The notes: generated from the letters alone by a model not told the origin. A DNA stretch of 64,000 bases from Thiobius zoothamnicola (GCA_963678215.1 OY782758.1:682001-746000), one strand, 5' to 3'; shown: positions 15,203 through 24,748, counted from the first letter of the stretch. Translations and numbers: made by a program.

Positions 15203-17224
15203 ATGATTCATTTATTGGGTGTTTGCTTATTTAGTGGCAGTCTGGCCTCGTTTTCTTACATTAAAAGGCGGCGATCCATACAGTATGATGAAAATAATGA
15301 GCTGAAAAAGAATCAAACATTGACAGCTGACAAAGTTCATCGTAATCAGAAAGTCTCAAAAATAGCAGAAATACAAAATAAAGAAGAGCAAAACGATTCA
15401 GACCATTATCTGAAAGCTGCGGGTGTCGGCACTGGACTCGCCGTTTTAGGTAATCTACTTTATCCTCCACTGGGAGTATTAAGTTTACCGGTTCTAGGGT
15501 ATTCAACCGCCATCGTCTTTGAGAATGCTATTGATGGTTTACAAGAAAAAGAACTACGCATATCACTGTTAGACTCAACGGCTATCTGTATTGGCGTCGG
15601 ATTAGGCTATTATGCTTTAAGTGCGATGGCAAGTATGTTGTATCTAACATCGCTAAGAGTATTAGATCAAACCAAAGATAAAGCGGATAAACGGATCACT
15701 GATATTTTCAATGATCATCCACCTAATGTATGGCTATTAAAGAATGGCGTGGAAATCAGCGTACCATTAAAAGAGATTAGTCAAGGCGATCAAATTGTCA
15801 TTAATACCGGAGAAGTTGCCCCTGTTGATGGTGTGATTAGACAAGGTATTGCAAGTATTGATCAACAGATGCTCACTGGAGAGTCACAGCCAGAAGAAAA
15901 AACCGTTGGCCAGAAAATATTTGCCACCAGTTTGGTTATTGCAGGTCGTATTATTGTAGATGTGGAAAAAACCGGGGCTGATACTGTGGCTGCTCATATT
16001 ACTCATGTACTCGCCCAAACGGATACATTCATTTCGAATCTACAAACCCGTAGTGAACAATTGGCAAATGCCTCAGTTGCACCAACCATTGCACTATCCG
16101 GACTGGCCTTGCTCACTCAAGGGCCTGCTGCCATGGCGGTGGTTCTAAGTTCGAACTATTCGGAAGTGATGCGTTTCTCCGTGCCTTTATCCATGCTAAA
16201 TCATTTGCGTCTTGCCTCTCGTTCGGGTTTGCTCATTAAAGATGGCCGTTCATTAGAACAATTGGCAGAAATTGATACGGTAATTTTTGATAAAACCGGG
16301 ACATTGACATTAGATCAACCTCACGTAGGAACAATTTATCCTTGTGAAGGCTTTAGCGAAAATGATGTATTGTTTTATACGGCGACGGCTGAATATCGGC
16401 AAACACATCCGGTCGCAAAAGCAATACTCGATATGGCTATTAAACAGGGCTTGGATTTACCCAAAATAGAAAACAGCCAATATCGTATTGGTTATGGCAT
16501 TTGTGTTAATTGGGAACAACGGACGATTTATGTGGGCAGTGCGCGTTATATGCGACAAGAAGGTATTGCTTTACCCCACGATTTTGAACAAACAGAACAA
16601 CAAGCCCATGAGCAAGGATATTCATTAATTTATACGGCAGTAAATGGCATATTGTGCGGCATCATTGAATTACGTCCTACTGTACGTCAGGAGGCGGCGC
16701 AAGTGATCAGACGTTTGCAACAACGTGGTCTGAATGTCTATATTTTGTCGGGGGATCATAAAGGACCCGTAAAAAGTCTTGCTAAGGATCTGAGTGTTGA
16801 TGGTTATATTGCTGAGACCCTGCCTGAAGAAAAATCCCAAGTGATTGAGAAAATGCAACAGGAAGGGAAAAAGATTTGCTTTATCGGTGATGGTATTAAT
16901 GATGCCATTGCTCTAAAGAAAGCAACTGTCTCAGTATCATTACAAGATGCCTCTCATATTGCCATGGATAGCGCCCAGATTTTATTAATGAATAAAAACT
17001 TGCTCCAGTTATTGGATGCATTCGATTTGGCGAGTGGTTTTACGAGTAATCAGAAGATATTCATTAATGTGGGTACGGTTGCTCCTAGCTTAATCAGTAT
17101 GGGAGGGGCCTTTTTTGCAGGATTCAGTGTGGCAAATGCGGTGGTACTTTATTGTGTCAGTATTACCATGGGGGCCGGGCTAGCTTTATTACCGCTACTC
17201 ACCAAACCACCTAAGAATCAATAA
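15203..17224 (+). CDS. P1B-like P-type ATPase without a CPC metal motif
   Basis: A 673-aa P-type ATPase: actuator TGES (residues 225-228), phosphorylation site DKTGTLT (Asp363), the HP motif (THPVAKAI) that marks the P1B group, and hinge GDGIND (562-567). The TM segment that normally carries CPC, SPC or CPH reads FSVP (S326-V-P328), with no cysteine. No N-terminal metal-binding domain with CXXC is present, and only about six to seven TM segments are visible instead of eight. The substrate is therefore unlikely to be Cu, Zn or Cd in the usual way. It heads the AT-rich cluster with amidinotransferase, arginine decarboxylase and carbamoyltransferase genes. Transport of a cationic product is a hypothesis only. 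Confidence 0.85.
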   Translation: MIHLLGVCLFSGSLASFSYIKRRRSIQYDENNELKKNQTLTADKVHRNQKVSKIAEIQNKEEQNDSDHYLKAAGVGTGLAVLGNLLYPPLGVLSLPVLGYSTAIVFENAIDGLQEKELRISLLDSTAICIGVGLGYYALSAMASMLYLTSLRVLDQTKDKADKRITDIFNDHPPNVWLLKNGVEISVPLKEISQGDQIVINTGEVAPVDGVIRQGIASIDQQMLTGESQPEEKTVGQKIFATSLVIAGRIIVDVEKTGADTVAAHITHVLAQTDTFISNLQTRSEQLANASVAPTIALSGLALLTQGPAAMAVVLSSNYSEVMRFSVPLSMLNHLRLASRSGLLIKDGRSLEQLAEIDTVIFDKTGTLTLDQPHVGTIYPCEGFSENDVLFYTATAEYRQTHPVAKAILDMAIKQGLDLPKIENSQYRIGYGICVNWEQRTIYVGSARYMRQEGIALPHDFEQTEQQAHEQGYSLIYTAVNGILCGIIELRPTVRQEAAQVIRRLQQRGLNVYILSGDHKGPVKSLAKDLSVDGYIAETLPEEKSQVIEKMQQEGKKICFIGDGINDAIALKKATVSVSLQDASHIAMDSAQILLMNKNLLQLLDAFDLASGFTSNQKIFINVGTVAPSLISMGGAFFAGFSVANAVVLYCVSITMGAGLALLPLLTKPPKNQ

Positions 17225-17294
17225 ACAACATACCATATGTAGTGATTTTTATCCTACCACCAATAATTCATAACATTGGATTAAGGAAGTTCAG

Positions 17295-18371
17295 ATGTTA
17301 CCAATTAATTCCTATAACGAATGGGATCCTCTAAAAGAAGTCATAGTTGGCAGCCTAGATGGTGCAATATTCCCCGCCTGGAATGTTATTAATGATGCGA
17401 CGGTTCCGCCGAATGAATGGCGGCAGGTTGCAGAAAAAGCAGGTGGAGCAGGTAAACCTTATCCCACTGCTTGGGTTGAAGCCGCCCGTAAAAACTTGAC
17501 TGAATTTGTTCATATATTAAAAGCTGAAGGCGTGGTGGTGCGAGAAGTACAACCAGCTGATTATAGCGCTGCATTCAAAACACCAAATTGGCGAATCGAT
17601 AGCGGCTTCTGTGCAGCAAATCCACGTGATCCGTTTTTGGTGATTGGTCATGAAATTATTGAAACACCAATGGCTGATCGAGGACGTTTCTTTGAAACTT
17701 GGGCTTATCGAGAACTATTCAAGCAATATTTCAAATTGGGAGCCAAATGGACTGCCGCGCCTAAACCGCAATTATTGGATGACTTATATGACTGGAATTA
17801 CACGGTGCCAACTAGCGATGAACCGATGCGGTTTATGGTGAATGAATTTGAGCCTGTATTTGATGCAGCGGATGTTGTCCGTTGTGGACGTGATATTTTT
17901 GCCCAACGTAGTAATGTGACTAATGCATTTGGGATTGAATGGCTAAGGCGGCATTTAGGAGACGGCTACCGAGTGCATGAAATCCAAAATCTATCTCCGG
18001 AAGCCATTCATATTGATACAACATTTATGCCATTAGCTCCTGGAAAAGTATTGGTTAGCCCAGATTATATTGATATCAATGCATTACCATCTGTTTTAAA
18101 ACATTGGGATATTCTGGTCGCGCCAACACCTGTGCCGCCAACTGACCCCGCTGGCTTATTAAGCAAATGGATTTGTATTAATGTATTAATGCTAGATGAA
18201 GAACGCGTCATTGTGGAGAAACGCCAAGAACCACTCATTAAATTTTTAAAGAGTCATGGCTTCAAACCAATACCATGTTCTTTTGAGAACTATTTCCCAT
18301 TTCTAGGTTCATTTCATTGTGCAACACTGGATGTCCATAGAGAAGGAAAGTTACAATCTTATTTTGATTAG
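17295..18371 (+). CDS. Glycine-amidinotransferase-like enzyme
   Basis: An arginine:amine amidinotransferase of the AGAT family, which transfers the amidino group from arginine to an amine acceptor, leaving ornithine. All catalytic elements are present in 358 aa: Asp190 in EPVFDAADVVRCGRDIFAQR, His239 in HIDTTFMPLAPG and nucleophile Cys342 in GSFHCATLDVHREG, with D-H and H-C spacing equal or nearly equal to human AGAT. The terminus LQSYFD is also typical. Related bacterial enzymes are CyrA (cylindrospermopsin) and SxtG (saxitoxin); the acceptor here is unknown and could be glycine, agmatine or another amine. Low G+C. An AAGGAAG Shine-Dalgarno precedes ATG 17295. Confidence 0.88.
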   Translation: MLPINSYNEWDPLKEVIVGSLDGAIFPAWNVINDATVPPNEWRQVAEKAGGAGKPYPTAWVEAARKNLTEFVHILKAEGVVVREVQPADYSAAFKTPNWRIDSGFCAANPRDPFLVIGHEIIETPMADRGRFFETWAYRELFKQYFKLGAKWTAAPKPQLLDDLYDWNYTVPTSDEPMRFMVNEFEPVFDAADVVRCGRDIFAQRSNVTNAFGIEWLRRHLGDGYRVHEIQNLSPEAIHIDTTFMPLAPGKVLVSPDYIDINALPSVLKHWDILVAPTPVPPTDPAGLLSKWICINVLMLDEERVIVEKRQEPLIKFLKSHGFKPIPCSFENYFPFLGSFHCATLDVHREGKLQSYFD

Positions 18372-18456
18372 CCCTCAGATAGCACCCAATTAAGACTTTG
18401 GTATTGATGACATCCGCTCAAGGAAGAAATATTCAGGTAAGAATGGTTAGATTCAC

Positions 18457-20349
18457 ATGAGTAAACAGCAACATAAGAATGAATGGGATATTGATCAATC
18501 AAAGTCTTTATACAACTTGACCTATTGGGGTGAAGACTATTTCGATATTAATCAAAAAGGTGAACTGGTTGTCAATAATACAGATGGTTTAAATAACATT
18601 AGCTTATATCAGCTAGCGCAAGAACTACAAAATCAAGGCATTGATTTACCAGTTCTAGTACGTTTCCCGCATATTTTACTGGATCGTATCCAGCGTTTGT
18701 ATCAAGCATTTAGTACTGCAATGCAGCAATATGACTATCCAGCACGTTATACCGCAGTATATCCAATTAAGGTCAATCAGCAGGAAGCGGTGCTTCAGAC
18801 CATACAAAAATCCGGGAAAATGGGATTGGAAGCCGGTAGCAAAGCTGAATTGGTGGCGGTTTTAGCTCTTTCGGCCAAAGAAGATGTTGTGATTTGTAAT
18901 GGTTATAAAGATAGAGAATATATCCGCCTAGCATTAATTGGCCAACAAATGGGTATTCAAACCTATATTGTTATAGAGAAATTATCTGAATTACCATTAA
19001 TCGTTGAGGAATCTCAGCGGCTAAATATCCAACCCAAACTGGGAATCCGGGTAAAACTGGCTTCTATTGCCAAAGGTAAATGGCAAGATAGCGGCGGCGA
19101 AAAATCAAAATTCGGTTTGAATGCAAACCAAATTTTGGAGATTACCGAGGATTTGCGCCAATTTGGTCTGACTGACTGCGTGCAGCTCATGCACTTTCAT
19201 GTTGGCTCACAAATTCCAAACATTCAAGATATTCAAAAGAGTCTAACTGAAGCCGTGCGCTTCTATGCAGAGTTACATGCACTGGGCTTGCCGATTCGTT
19301 GCGTTGATGTTGGTGGTGGTTTGGGTATTGATTATGAAGGAACCCATTCCCGTCGCGCATGTTCAATGAATTACGATATACAAGAATATGCCAACAATGT
19401 GATATATCAATTCAATGAAATTTGCCAAACTATGAATCTGCCTAAGCCCGATATCATTACTGAAACGGGACGGGCAATTACAGCTCATCATGCGGTATTA
19501 ATCACCAATATTATTGATAATGAAACCGTTAGTGAGCAGACTTATGAACCGAGCACAGACGATACTGAGATTATCCAGGACTTGCAGCAACAACTTGATT
19601 CCATTGATCAACGTTCGGCATTAGAAGCTTATCATAATGCTTCATATTGGATTAATGAAATACATTCACTATTTTCTTATGGCGTAATTGACTTAAAACA
19701 ACGCGCGCACGCAGAGCAACTGTATTGTTTGATTTGTGAAAAGGCCCATGGCGTGCTGGTTAAACAGCCAAATTTCCGTTTGAATCACGAGATTTTTGAC
19801 GAATTGAATGAGAAAATGGCTGATAAATATTTTGTCAATTTTTCTTTATTCCAATCAGTACCAGATGCTTGGGCAATTGACCAGTTATTTCCTATAATGC
19901 CTCTACATCGACTGGGCGAACAACCTAAACAACGAGCAACATTACAAGATTTAACTTGTGACTCAGATGGACAGTTTGATCACTATACCAATGACAGTGA
20001 GATTGATAACAGTTTGCCGATTCACATTTTGACCAAGAATGAACCTTATCTATTAGGTATATTTTTACTTGGTGCATACCAAGAAATCCTAGGCGGCAAA
20101 CATAATCTTTTTGGCCAGGTTAATACGATTAATGTTTGTTTTGAATCTACTGACACTTATCAGATAAACAATGTGGTAAAAGGTGAGCACATTGCTGACG
20201 TATTAAAATCTGTGGGTATTGATAAATCAATATTATTGGATAATTATACGGATAAACTTGAGAATACTACATTAAGCGTCCAAGAGAAACATGAATATTT
20301 TGCCGAAATAAGACTAAGTTTAGATAAGTATACTTATCTGAGTGCTTAG
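18457..20349 (+). CDS. speA: Biosynthetic arginine decarboxylase
   Basis: A PLP enzyme converting arginine to agmatine and CO2. The 630-aa length and N-terminus (WDIDQSKSLYNLTYWGEDYF) are typical of SpeA. The PLP lysine is K105 in YPIKVNQ; further signatures are GLEAGSKAELV, HFHVGSQIPN, VDVGGGLGIDYEGT and ETGRAITAHHAVLITNI. It lies between the amidinotransferase (86 bp) and carbamoyltransferase (27 bp) genes on the same strand, with matching low G+C. No agmatinase or agmatine deiminase gene is nearby, so agmatine may be an intermediate or amidino acceptor in a pathway-specific product (inferred). Confidence 0.94.
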   Translation: MSKQQHKNEWDIDQSKSLYNLTYWGEDYFDINQKGELVVNNTDGLNNISLYQLAQELQNQGIDLPVLVRFPHILLDRIQRLYQAFSTAMQQYDYPARYTAVYPIKVNQQEAVLQTIQKSGKMGLEAGSKAELVAVLALSAKEDVVICNGYKDREYIRLALIGQQMGIQTYIVIEKLSELPLIVEESQRLNIQPKLGIRVKLASIAKGKWQDSGGEKSKFGLNANQILEITEDLRQFGLTDCVQLMHFHVGSQIPNIQDIQKSLTEAVRFYAELHALGLPIRCVDVGGGLGIDYEGTHSRRACSMNYDIQEYANNVIYQFNEICQTMNLPKPDIITETGRAITAHHAVLITNIIDNETVSEQTYEPSTDDTEIIQDLQQQLDSIDQRSALEAYHNASYWINEIHSLFSYGVIDLKQRAHAEQLYCLICEKAHGVLVKQPNFRLNHEIFDELNEKMADKYFVNFSLFQSVPDAWAIDQLFPIMPLHRLGEQPKQRATLQDLTCDSDGQFDHYTNDSEIDNSLPIHILTKNEPYLLGIFLLGAYQEILGGKHNLFGQVNTINVCFESTDTYQINNVVKGEHIADVLKSVGIDKSILLDNYTDKLENTTLSVQEKHEYFAEIRLSLDKYTYLSA

Positions 20350-20376
20350 CACCATCAACAATCAAGGAGAGTCATA

Positions 20377-22089
20377 ATGTATGTGATGGGAATTAATTCC
20401 GTATTTCATGAGTCAGCAGCCTGTTTATTAAAAGACGGTGAAATACTCGTTGCTGCTGAAGAAGAACGATTCAACCGGGTTAAACATGGCAAGAAACCCA
20501 GACAAGACAACCCAGATGAATTACCTTTAAATGCGATAAAACATTGCTTAGAGTCTGAAGGAATTACTTTTGAGCAAGTGGATTATGTGGGATATTCCAT
20601 GAATCCCGAAAAAATGCCAGAAAAACCAGAGGAATTCTTTGGTGAAGAATGGGGTAACTCAGCAGAAGTTGATAAATTTTGTCAGAAAATCTATCAAGTA
20701 GATAATAAGTTAAAAGCCATGGGATTCCAGGGGGAAACCCGATGGATTGATCATCATACGGCGCATGCTGCTTCAGCGTTTTATGCGTCACCTTTTAAGC
20801 ATTCTGCTGTTCTGGTTGTAGATGGCATTGGCGAAGCAAGCAGTAGCTCATTCTACATCGGTAAAGACAATAAACTGGAATTTCTACAAGAGATATTATA
20901 TCCGGCATCACTCGGTTTTTTATGGGAATCCGTATCCCACTGGTTAGGTTTCAGTGTATATGATGCAGCCAAAGTGATGGGCTTATCAGCTTATGGCAAC
21001 CCTCAGCGTTATTTAAACCAATTTAGGAAGATCGTGAAAATAACGCCTGATGGCCAGTTCAGTATGGATAACACCATACTGAATTTTGATACGATCACTT
21101 ATGACCCACCTGAAGCTGATTGTCGGGGACTAGAACAACTATTTGGCTTGCCAAAACGTCAACATGGAGAGGATTTAACCCAAGAACATGAAGATGTTGC
21201 TGCCGCCTTACAAGTCATTACGGATGAAGTGTTATTACATATGACAAAATATCTATATGATCAAAGTCATTCACCGAATCTATGTGTGGCTGGCGGGGTT
21301 GCTTTAAACTGTGTCAGTAATCGGGTCATATTCGAAGAGACTGAATTCAGCAAACTGTATGTTCAACCTGCCTCACATGATGCAGGAACAGCAATCGGTG
21401 CTGCATTTTTTATTTGGAACCACATACTCGAAAATAAACAGCGTAAGGCAATGACACATGCCTATTTAGGCCCCTCATTCTCTAATAAAGACATGCAAGC
21501 AGCACTAGATGCTCATCAGTTAAACTATCAATACGTTGATGAAATAGAGCAAAAAGTAGCCAGTTTGATTAGTCAAGATAATATCGTTAGTTTTTTCCAG
21601 GGCCGAATGGAAATCGGACCGAGAGCATTAGGCAACCGAAGTTTATTGGCTGACCCTAGACATCCCGATATGCAAGCTATCCTTAATCATAAGGTTAAGC
21701 ATAGAGAATACTTCCGCCCATTAGCGCCGAGTGTGTTGTCTGAGGAAATTGGGAATTGGTTTGAGATAAAAAAACAAACCTCAGCTTCTGACTTCATGTT
21801 AGTCACCTATCCCGCAAAAGAAGAGGTGAGAAAGAAGATCCCAGCCGTCGTTCATGTTGATGGAACAAGTCGGGTACAATCAGTCAAACAGGAAACTAAC
21901 CCTCGGTACCATAGACTAATCAGTGAGTTCTATCGAATTACTGGAGTGCCTATCCTATTGAATACATCATTCAACGACAACGAACCGATCGTTTGTACGC
22001 CCAATGACGCCATTAATACCTTCTTGAAAACCAAAATAGACTTCTTGGTTTTAGGTAATTTCCTGGTTAGCAAAAAAGACAATCTATAG
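20377..22089 (+). CDS. NodU/CmcH-type O-carbamoyltransferase
   Basis: Enzymes of this family (TobZ, NodU, CmcH, SxtI) move a carbamoyl group from carbamoyl phosphate, via carbamoyl-adenylate, to a hydroxyl. The 570-aa protein has the N-terminal Kae1-like fold (GINSVFHESAACLLKDG, AAEEERFNRVKH), metal-binding HHTAHAASAFYASPF, VAGGVALNCVSN and the C-terminal family motif GRMEIGPRALGNRSLLADPR. AAGGAGAG precedes ATG 20377. It is the last gene of the island. The hydroxylated substrate cannot be deduced; the neighbouring amidino-forming enzymes suggest a guanidino compound. Confidence 0.92.
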   Translation: MYVMGINSVFHESAACLLKDGEILVAAEEERFNRVKHGKKPRQDNPDELPLNAIKHCLESEGITFEQVDYVGYSMNPEKMPEKPEEFFGEEWGNSAEVDKFCQKIYQVDNKLKAMGFQGETRWIDHHTAHAASAFYASPFKHSAVLVVDGIGEASSSSFYIGKDNKLEFLQEILYPASLGFLWESVSHWLGFSVYDAAKVMGLSAYGNPQRYLNQFRKIVKITPDGQFSMDNTILNFDTITYDPPEADCRGLEQLFGLPKRQHGEDLTQEHEDVAAALQVITDEVLLHMTKYLYDQSHSPNLCVAGGVALNCVSNRVIFEETEFSKLYVQPASHDAGTAIGAAFFIWNHILENKQRKAMTHAYLGPSFSNKDMQAALDAHQLNYQYVDEIEQKVASLISQDNIVSFFQGRMEIGPRALGNRSLLADPRHPDMQAILNHKVKHREYFRPLAPSVLSEEIGNWFEIKKQTSASDFMLVTYPAKEEVRKKIPAVVHVDGTSRVQSVKQETNPRYHRLISEFYRITGVPILLNTSFNDNEPIVCTPNDAINTFLKTKIDFLVLGNFLVSKKDNL

Positions 22090-22152
22090 TATTTCTTTTG
22101 ATGGACCGCTATAGCGTCTTGCACGGTTTTCTCACTTGGCTGGATAAGTAAG

Positions 22153-22221
22153 CCTGGTTTCGCAAAGCCTCTCAAAACAATGGTTACGCTACAATTCGTT
22201 GAAGCGAAAAGCGAAACCAGG
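22153..22221. repeat. REP-like inverted repeat element
   Basis: CCTGGTTTCGC (22153-22163) and its exact complement GCGAAACCAGG (22211-22221) flank 47 nt containing further GCGAA/TTCG repeats. The arms resemble the dispersed CCTGGTTTCGC-type intergenic repeats common in proteobacteria. It lies between the carbamoyltransferase and methyltransferase genes, at the island's right edge, and could act as a weak terminator or a recombination point. Confidence 0.6.
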
Positions 22222-22307
22222 TTACGACAGACCATCCTGCCATAAGCTTTTATTATGGCTGCTACACTGATAGTCCTTACCAGATAAAAATCCTGATGGA
22301 GATCAGC

Positions 22308-22967
22308 ATGAGCGCAGATAAAAGAAATGACCTTGGCATCAAGGAAGATAAACCCAGTGATTGGTTCGAACCGCTATATGTGCGATCCGGCGGTGACAGC
22401 AATGGCATACCTTGGGCGAACATGAAGACACACCCATCATTTTCAGCATGGCTCACCCGGAACACGCTGGAAAGCACAGGAAAATCCGCTCTTGTTGTGG
22501 GGTGCGGCATGGGTGATGACGCCATTGAATTAGAATCCAAAGGATTCCGTCAAATCACGGCGTTTGATGTCTCCGGCACTGCCATTCGCTATTGCCAGGA
22601 ACGATTTCCTGCATCAACAATCAATTTTGTTCAGGCAGATTTATTAAAGGCTCAACCCAATTGGGAAGGGAAATTTGATTTCGTGCTTGAAATCTTCACC
22701 ATCCAAGCCTTGCCACCTCAATACGAAGAAGCATTAATCCAGAATATCGCAAAATTCGTAGCCCCTGGCGGCCACCTTCTCGTCATTGCTCAAGTGAGTG
22801 ACGAAACGCGGTCATTTGAAAAAGGCCCACCATGGCTATTAACGCATCATCATGTGGATAAATTCATAGCTTGTGGATTAAAGGTGGTAGAGCGCCATAT
22901 TGAAGCTCGTTCCTCTGATGACCGGGGTGATGCTTATGCCACCACCTTCCAGCGTCCTCATGATTAA
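22308..22967 (+). CDS. Class I SAM-dependent methyltransferase
   Basis: A 219-aa cytoplasmic methyltransferase with motif I VVGCGMGDDAIELESKGF, motif II-like ITAFDVSGTAIRYCQERF and post-motif FDFVLEIFTIQALPP. It resembles thiopurine S-methyltransferase-type proteins, but the substrate is unknown. ATG 22308 (MSADKRND) has GGAGA eight bases upstream and is preferred over ATG 22296. Composition is closer to the chromosome than to the island. A broken homologue of its 5' end lies left of the island at 15047-15134. Confidence 0.85.
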   Translation: MSADKRNDLGIKEDKPSDWFEPLYVRSGGDSNGIPWANMKTHPSFSAWLTRNTLESTGKSALVVGCGMGDDAIELESKGFRQITAFDVSGTAIRYCQERFPASTINFVQADLLKAQPNWEGKFDFVLEIFTIQALPPQYEEALIQNIAKFVAPGGHLLVIAQVSDETRSFEKGPPWLLTHHHVDKFIACGLKVVERHIEARSSDDRGDAYATTFQRPHD

Positions 22968-23042
22968 ATTCAATATGAATCTTGATTAACAATCCTGTAT
23001 CGTATGGCCATTACTGGAGGATACGTCGCCTTATCTAAAGGA

Positions 23043-23070
23043 TGGTCAGCCCTCTGTGATTGTGTATAAT
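23043..23070 (+). promoter_or_regulatory. Promoter of tRNA-Leu
   Basis: A perfect TATAAT at 23065-23070 lies 27 nt before the tRNA 5' end. A weak -35 candidate (TGGTCA, 23043-23048) is 16 nt upstream. The -10 element is convincing; the -35 assignment is not. Confidence 0.5.
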
Positions 23071-23096
23071 CGCGGTCTTCTTGATTATCAAGCTAC

Positions 23097-23181
<85 letters not shown>

Positions 23182-23229
23182 TATAACAGAAAACTTTATG
23201 GAAAGCGGCTTTCTGCGCTGACGCAACTG

Positions 23230-23250
23230 CGCTTTATGAGCGTTTTTCTT
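23230..23250 (+). terminator. Weak candidate terminator after tRNA-Leu
   Basis: A short stem CGCT/AGCG with a 5-nt loop is followed by TTTTTCTT. The stem is only 4 bp, so it is weak, but the position about 50 nt past the tRNA fits. Confidence 0.35.
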
Positions 23251-23428
23251 GCATGACTGGGTACTCTGTCAACCCCATCATGCCGGAGTACCAGCGGGTT
23301 AGGCGGAATTATCAGCTCGATTTCCTACCCACCTGCTGCCGCACCACCACACGTTAAGTAACAAAATGCGCTCCGCCATGCATCATGGTTGGAACGTACG
23401 ATGAGTCATTTCAATTACAGAGATTATA

Positions 23429-24748
23429 ATGCGAGTTTCACTGGAATCTGGCGAAGGCCTGCAAAGACATTTGTTGATTGATATACCGGCTGAACAAGTC
23501 AATCAGGCAGTAGATGAAAAGCTATCCGAGCTAGCCACGCAAGTGCGCCTTGACGGTTTCCGTCCGGGCAAAGTCCCAGTCAAAGTGGTTAAACAACGTT
23601 TCGGCGGCCAAGTACGCCAGGATGTTTATGCGGAATTGATCCAGTCAACCTTCCAGAAAGCTGTCGAGCAACAGGAATTGATGCCTGCCGGCGAGCCGAG
23701 CATCGAATTGACAAAAGCCGAGGAAACGGACGGATTCGGTTATAAGGCGACCTTTGATGTCGTGCCCACCCCAGAACTTTCAGACTTATCCGGTCAATCG
23801 CTGAAACGCCCTGTGGCTGAAATGGCTGACAGTGACCTGGATGAGATGATTGAAAAGTTACGTACGCAACGCGCCACGCTGGAAGATGTGGATCGCGCCG
23901 CACAAGATGGCGATACGCTGTACATCGACTTTTTGGGTGAAATTGATGGTGAGGCATTCGCTGGAGGAACAGGTGAAGATGTCCCCCTGGAACTCGGCTC
24001 CGGTGCCATGATTGACGGCTTTGAATCCGGCTTGCTGGGTGCGCAGGTTGGCGAGGAACGCACGGTGGAAGTGGTCTTCCCGGAAGATTACCGGGCTGAA
24101 CATTTGGCTGGCAAAGCAGCCAGCTTCACCGTGAAAGTCAACCGCGTGACCGAGAAAAAATTGCCGGAAATTGATGCTGAATTCAATAAATCCTACGGCG
24201 TTGATGACGATACGGAAGAATCGCTGCGTGCTGAAGTGCGTAAAAACATGCAACTGGAGCTTGGGCATAAGCTGAAAGATTTATACAAAAATAATGCGCT
24301 GGATTTATTGCAGGCATCCAATCCATTGGATATCCCGCAAGCCCTGATTGACCGCGAAGCCGAGCGCATCAAACAGCAGATGATGCAGGAAATGCAAATG
24401 CAAGGACAACAGACACCTTATAATCTGCCCGCCAGCATTTTCGCTGATCAAGCCAAAAAGCGCGTCCATTTAGGCTTATTGAGCGCTGAAGTGATTAAAC
24501 AGCAGGCGTTTGAGGTGACGGAAGATGAGCTGCGTCAATTCGCTGCGACCTTATCTCAGTCCTACCAGAACCCATCTGAGATTGTTGATTTCTATATGGA
24601 TAATGCCGCGCAACGCGAAAGATTGAAGGATCTGATCTTGGAAGATAAAGTGGTGGATTGGATATCCAGCCAGGTCAGCGTGCAAGAAGAGCCAAAATCC
24701 TTCTCAGAAGTGATGGAACCCAAACCAGCCGACTCACAGGCGCAATAA
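23429..24748 (+). CDS. tig: Trigger factor
   Basis: Ribosome-associated chaperone with peptidyl-prolyl isomerase activity. The 439-aa protein has the N-terminal ribosome-binding domain with signature GFRPGKVPVKVVKQRFGG, a central FKBP-like domain (about 150-240, DGDTLYIDFLGEIDGEAFAGG) and a long helical C-terminal chaperone domain with a Met/Gln-rich stretch near residue 320. Length is normal. It is followed by clpP after 127 bp, the usual order. Confidence 0.97.
   Translation: MRVSLESGEGLQRHLLIDIPAEQVNQAVDEKLSELATQVRLDGFRPGKVPVKVVKQRFGGQVRQDVYAELIQSTFQKAVEQQELMPAGEPSIELTKAEETDGFGYKATFDVVPTPELSDLSGQSLKRPVAEMADSDLDEMIEKLRTQRATLEDVDRAAQDGDTLYIDFLGEIDGEAFAGGTGEDVPLELGSGAMIDGFESGLLGAQVGEERTVEVVFPEDYRAEHLAGKAASFTVKVNRVTEKKLPEIDAEFNKSYGVDDDTEESLRAEVRKNMQLELGHKLKDLYKNNALDLLQASNPLDIPQALIDREAERIKQQMMQEMQMQGQQTPYNLPASIFADQAKKRVHLGLLSAEVIKQQAFEVTEDELRQFAATLSQSYQNPSEIVDFYMDNAAQRERLKDLILEDKVVDWISSQVSVQEEPKSFSEVMEPKPADSQAQ

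Noticed and set aside
15203..22089. Saxitoxin biosynthetic cluster
   Set aside because: Only the amidinotransferase and carbamoyltransferase families are shared; no sxtA-type PKS or other sxt-like genes are present.
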